Shown: positions 61,528 to 64,000 of the stretch, in pieces
Numbering within the stretch: position 1 is the first letter of the stretch
Layout of the letters: every line of letters starts with the position of its first letter
NCBI RefSeq assembly: GCF_000498535.1
Contig: NZ_AVGG01000001.1
Coordinates: 310,001 to 374,000, forward strand
Length of the DNA: 64,000 bases
Origin: Flavobacterium limnosediminis JC2902
GTDB taxonomy: Bacteria; Bacteroidota; Bacteroidia; Flavobacteriales; Flavobacteriaceae
Reading direction: 5' to 3'
Made by a program: the position numbers and the translations under genes
The notes under the pieces: model-generated
Databases searched by the model: none
Told to the model about the DNA's origin: nothing
What the model saw: only the letters and a program-made list of their open reading frames with translations

Positions 61528-61959
61528 TTAGAACCAAAGGTTCCACGGAATTCTGCTGAGTATTAAAAGCAATCCGGCAAGATACAAATACCCTATCTTC
61601 TTAAATTTACCATTACTGCTTTCTTCCTTTTTATGCTTTGACCAACCAATGGTTATTAAAGCGATGGCAATTACGTTAATTAACGGATGCTCCAAAGACG
61701 TTAAACGTAAGGCTGCATTGCTCATCTCGCCAAGTGCTGCCATCCCTAATGGGGAAACAAAGTAAACCACTAGTCCCAAAAGCAATTGAACATGACAGAA
61801 AATCAGGGCAAACAAAGAAATTTTTCGGTCTTTATCCTCAAATCCTCTTTTTGATGAGATTGCCAAAAAGGCGTTGATTACTGCAAATACTAATATTCCT
61901 AAAGCCAAATAAGCTATTCCGGAATGTGCTTTCTGAATAATTTCGTACATAAACTCCAT
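61528..61959 (-). CDS. Four-helix membrane protein of unknown function
   Basis: 143 residues (MEFMYEIIQKAHSGIAYL; the start may be the second Met, at 61950). Four hydrophobic helices (about 12-34, 47-70, 92-110, 120-141) with TSLEHPLINVIAIALITIGWS between helices 2 and 4. From memory, homologs in Flavobacteria are sometimes mislabelled as 50S ribosomal protein L27; it has nothing in common with L27. A single His in LEHP and one in KAHSG could bind heme, which is speculation. Confidence 0.75.
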   Translation of the reverse strand: MEFMYEIIQKAHSGIAYLALGILVFAVINAFLAISSKRGFEDKDRKISLFALIFCHVQLLLGLVVYFVSPLGMAALGEMSNAALRLTSLEHPLINVIAIALITIGWSKHKKEESSNGKFKKIGYLYLAGLLLILSRIPWNLWF

Positions 61960-61992
61960 TTATTAGTTAAACAAATATATTGAATTAAAAAT

Positions 61993-62023
61993 AAAACCCG
62001 CTACTTTTTTAAGATAACGGGCC
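61993..62023 (-). terminator. Weak terminator of the metalloprotease gene
   Basis: On the minus strand CCCGTTATCTT...AAGTAGCGGG imperfect stem followed by TTTTATTTT. Confidence 0.6.
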
Positions 62024-62044
62024 ATATTTCATGCAAAGAATGTT

Positions 62045-64000
62045 TTACAACTTCACTATTTTAAAGTTAATCAACTGATTATCAATTTTCATTTTAAAGA
62101 AATAAGTACCTGCAGCAAAACCTGAAATATCTACCTGGGCAGTAAGGTTATTAATCGCTCCGGAGAACAGCAATCTTCCCTCAACGTTATAAACCGACAC
62201 ATCAGAAATGATGTCCTTGGAATTGATGGTCACTAATCCGTTCGTAGGATTTGGATAGTAGGTATAATCAATATAACTGTCTTCAGCAATTCCCAATGTT
62301 GCAATACATGATGTTGTGGCAGCCCAACCTCTGTCTGTCACACCACCATCGGATACAAAGCGAATTGTTAAAGCTCCGTCGGATGCTGTAGACTCTATAG
62401 GACCAGGCAAAGCCGTTCCCGTGTAACCGTTAGGAGCAAATAAAGGTGATGTGGTACCGGATCCGTTATAAACATATAAATAGTCATAATCCTGCTCCAA
62501 AGAGAATGCTGTGAAATTCAATTGTATCTTATTGTTGGCCAGATTAGGTATTATCGTTCTGACAAAATTTTGGTTATCGGTGTAATTCCCCGTCAATCCT
62601 CCCGTATCTGTCAAGGTAATTCCGTTGCAATAATTGGCAGATGTCAGAAAAACATACTCTCTGGTTGAAGCCGTCAAACTACCACAACTTGGTTTAACCC
62701 TGAATTTATAATAGGTATTGGGCGACAATCCAGTTGCCGTAAAATTGGGCGAGGTCACCGTATTCCAAATCGGCGAATTACCTGAGAAAGGCATTACCGC
62801 CACTTGCCAAGTATCTTCAGTGGTGATGTCAGCCCAGGTTATAACTGCACTAGAAGCTCCGACATTATATTGCGCATCTATGGAACCGACTCCATTAACA
62901 CAAACGGCAATACAGTCTGAGCTTAAACAGCCCCTTGAATTGATAAAATTTAAAATAGCGGCACTGGGTTGTGAACCAAATCCATTGGCAAAACTGATTC
63001 CGACCCCGCCTACAAGATGGCAATAACTCATGATTGTTCCCTTAACCGAACTGCTCGGAATGATTGGAGGAGTTGTCATGCACGAATATCCTTCAGCAGA
63101 CGCACCAATTGCATACGGCGCACAATTGTCTATGGCAGTATTGTTGCCGTTCCAGACACAAGCGTGAGTGTGGCGTGAACCCAGATTATGTCCGAATTCA
63201 TGCGTAACCACCTGAATTGTCCAGGAATATGTTGGAACAGTCGAATAGCTCATACTAACATCCGAATACACATAATTGTTTGCTGTGCACAGACTCCCTA
63301 TTCCCATGGATACTCCGCCAAGACCTCCGGGATCTATACCCACCAACTGGCCTACATCTCCATCAAAAACAGGCCGAACATCCTTAAACTTATACAGATA
63401 GTCCCTTGAACTTGTCCCTGTTCCCTCATATGGATCCTGAGAAGTCCATATGTAAACCGATTTTAGCGCAACGGTAATTCCGTCATTACTGTACAGCGTC
63501 TGCATATTATTAAAAACAGAAGTCATCCAGTTAGTAGTGGTAGTGGTACTGCTGCCGTTTGAAACAAATAAATTATTATCCATTTCGAAATACATGGCAA
63601 CACATTTGGCACTTGAAGGCGATTTCAATTCGTTTGATATATTTTCCGTGTCTGATGCCAGTTCATCTGAAGTATGACAATCGTTGGTATTTGCCACTTT
63701 CATTTTCTGATCTTCGTAAATGATGTACTCACTTTCGTTTCCGGGTTCATCAATCTTTGCCACAACCAGATTGCTCAGTCGGGAACTGGAAACTACACCA
63801 TTAAATTCACCGTTAAAGAAATTAAATGAAGCTAAGGAAGTAGGATCATCTTTAACAATCCCTCTATAATAAACCCCTTTAGTGTAGTTTATGTTTTTCT
63901 GCTTATCCGTATCTACGTGAAAACCTTCGGAGAACAGATCAACCCGGTAAAGTTGCAAAAGCAGGATCTCGCCGTGGTAGGACACCCCTAATTCGATGGT
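62045..64000 (-). CDS. Secreted zinc metalloprotease, M12B-like, with fibronectin III, CUB-like and T9SS type A domains (5' end outside window)
   Basis: 651 residues visible; the reading frame is open through base 64000 (TIELGV before the in-window GTG), so the true start and signal peptide lie beyond the window. Order: propeptide part (to about 110), catalytic domain (about 115-370) with VTHEFGHNLGSRHTH (HExxHxxGxxH, coding bases about 63161-63202) and the Met turn GTIMSYCH, fibronectin type III (about 375-460), CUB-like domain (about 462-575, NYTDNQNFVRTIIPN and YDYLYVYNG), and a C-terminal type A sorting domain (YPNPTNGLVTINS ... FKIVKL). Exported by the type IX system; likely an extracellular protease. 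Confidence 0.93.
   Translation of the reverse strand, partial: TIELGVSYHGEILLLQLYRVDLFSEGFHVDTDKQKNINYTKGVYYRGIVKDDPTSLASFNFFNGEFNGVVSSSRLSNLVVAKIDEPGNESEYIIYEDQKMKVANTNDCHTSDELASDTENISNELKSPSSAKCVAMYFEMDNNLFVSNGSSTTTTTNWMTSVFNNMQTLYSNDGITVALKSVYIWTSQDPYEGTGTSSRDYLYKFKDVRPVFDGDVGQLVGIDPGGLGGVSMGIGSLCTANNYVYSDVSMSYSTVPTYSWTIQVVTHEFGHNLGSRHTHACVWNGNNTAIDNCAPYAIGASAEGYSCMTTPPIIPSSSVKGTIMSYCHLVGGVGISFANGFGSQPSAAILNFINSRGCLSSDCIAVCVNGVGSIDAQYNVGASSAVITWADITTEDTWQVAVMPFSGNSPIWNTVTSPNFTATGLSPNTYYKFRVKPSCGSLTASTREYVFLTSANYCNGITLTDTGGLTGNYTDNQNFVRTIIPNLANNKIQLNFTAFSLEQDYDYLYVYNGSGTTSPLFAPNGYTGTALPGPIESTASDGALTIRFVSDGGVTDRGWAATTSCIATLGIAEDSYIDYTYYPNPTNGLVTINSKDIISDVSVYNVEGRLLFSGAINNLTAQVDISGFAAGTYFFKMKIDNQLINFKIVKL

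Overview
The window looks like a chromosomal core region of a member of the Flavobacteriaceae, most likely Flavobacterium or a close relative. The evidence is: type IX secretion sorting domains (type A on a metalloprotease, type B on a 1404-residue surface protein); an IPExxxVDY-family protein; a PID-CTERM-like small protein; Bacteroidetes promoters of the form TTTG, 17-20 bases, TAnnTTTG; many starts without a Shine-Dalgarno sequence; and a homodimeric glycyl-tRNA synthetase. I see no phage, plasmid, insertion sequence, CRISPR array or rRNA. One tRNA gene (anticodon CAT) is present.

Layout. Bases 1-3.7 kb hold a fatty-acid cluster on the minus strand (yceD/DUF177, rpmF, fabH, accB, accC, the last cut by the window edge), driven by a clear promoter at 3700-3728. 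Then come pdxA and divergent ribE, a PID-CTERM-like small protein, the tRNA and methylmalonyl-CoA epimerase. 6.6-13.2 kb: rbfA with an FtsX/LolE-like permease, a MATE exporter, dusB, lepA. 13.3-21.2 kb: the giant surface protein, thiL, glyS and an unknown membrane-anchored protein. 21.2-29.7 kb: comF, an Ig-like lipoprotein, an omega-amidase, two lipoproteins and the sdhCAB operon. 29.8-36.4 kb: aminopeptidase P, a DUF2891 protein with an alpha/beta hydrolase, a very small ABC module and an S41 peptidase. 36.4-45.3 kb: AddB-like and AddA-like repair proteins flanking an OmpA-family porin and kbl. 45.4-51.1 kb: superoxide dismutase, a duplicated candidate small RNA, purF, a PfkB kinase, a START protein, rnhA, purN. 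51.3-56.6 kb: acpP, fabF, rnc, the IPExxxVDY protein, pyk and a Bax-inhibitor-1 protein. 56.6-64 kb: dinB, a Rossmann protein, a large 'recombinase'-family membrane protein, a CYTH protein, an RlpA-like protein, a four-helix membrane protein, and the 3' part of a secreted M12B-type metalloprotease.

Fatty-acid synthesis is represented at both ends (accBC-fabH and acpP-fabF), each with its own strong promoter. DNA repair is represented by AddAB, DinB and RNase HI. Purine synthesis is represented by purF and purN.

The most noteworthy non-coding signal is at 46.09-46.42 kb. An 87-base sequence occurs twice, 216 bases apart. On the minus strand each copy has a TTTG box exactly 20 bases from a TACATTCG box and ends in a hairpin followed by T6, although the sequence between the boxes differs. 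This is what two tandem small-RNA genes would look like. Other points are two related hairpin elements (6519-6600 and 11274-11371, the latter in the lepA leader), several short tandem repeats in gene leaders, very short or absent leaders for rbfA, dusB and glyS, and a translationally coupled ABC ATPase with a tiny membrane partner.
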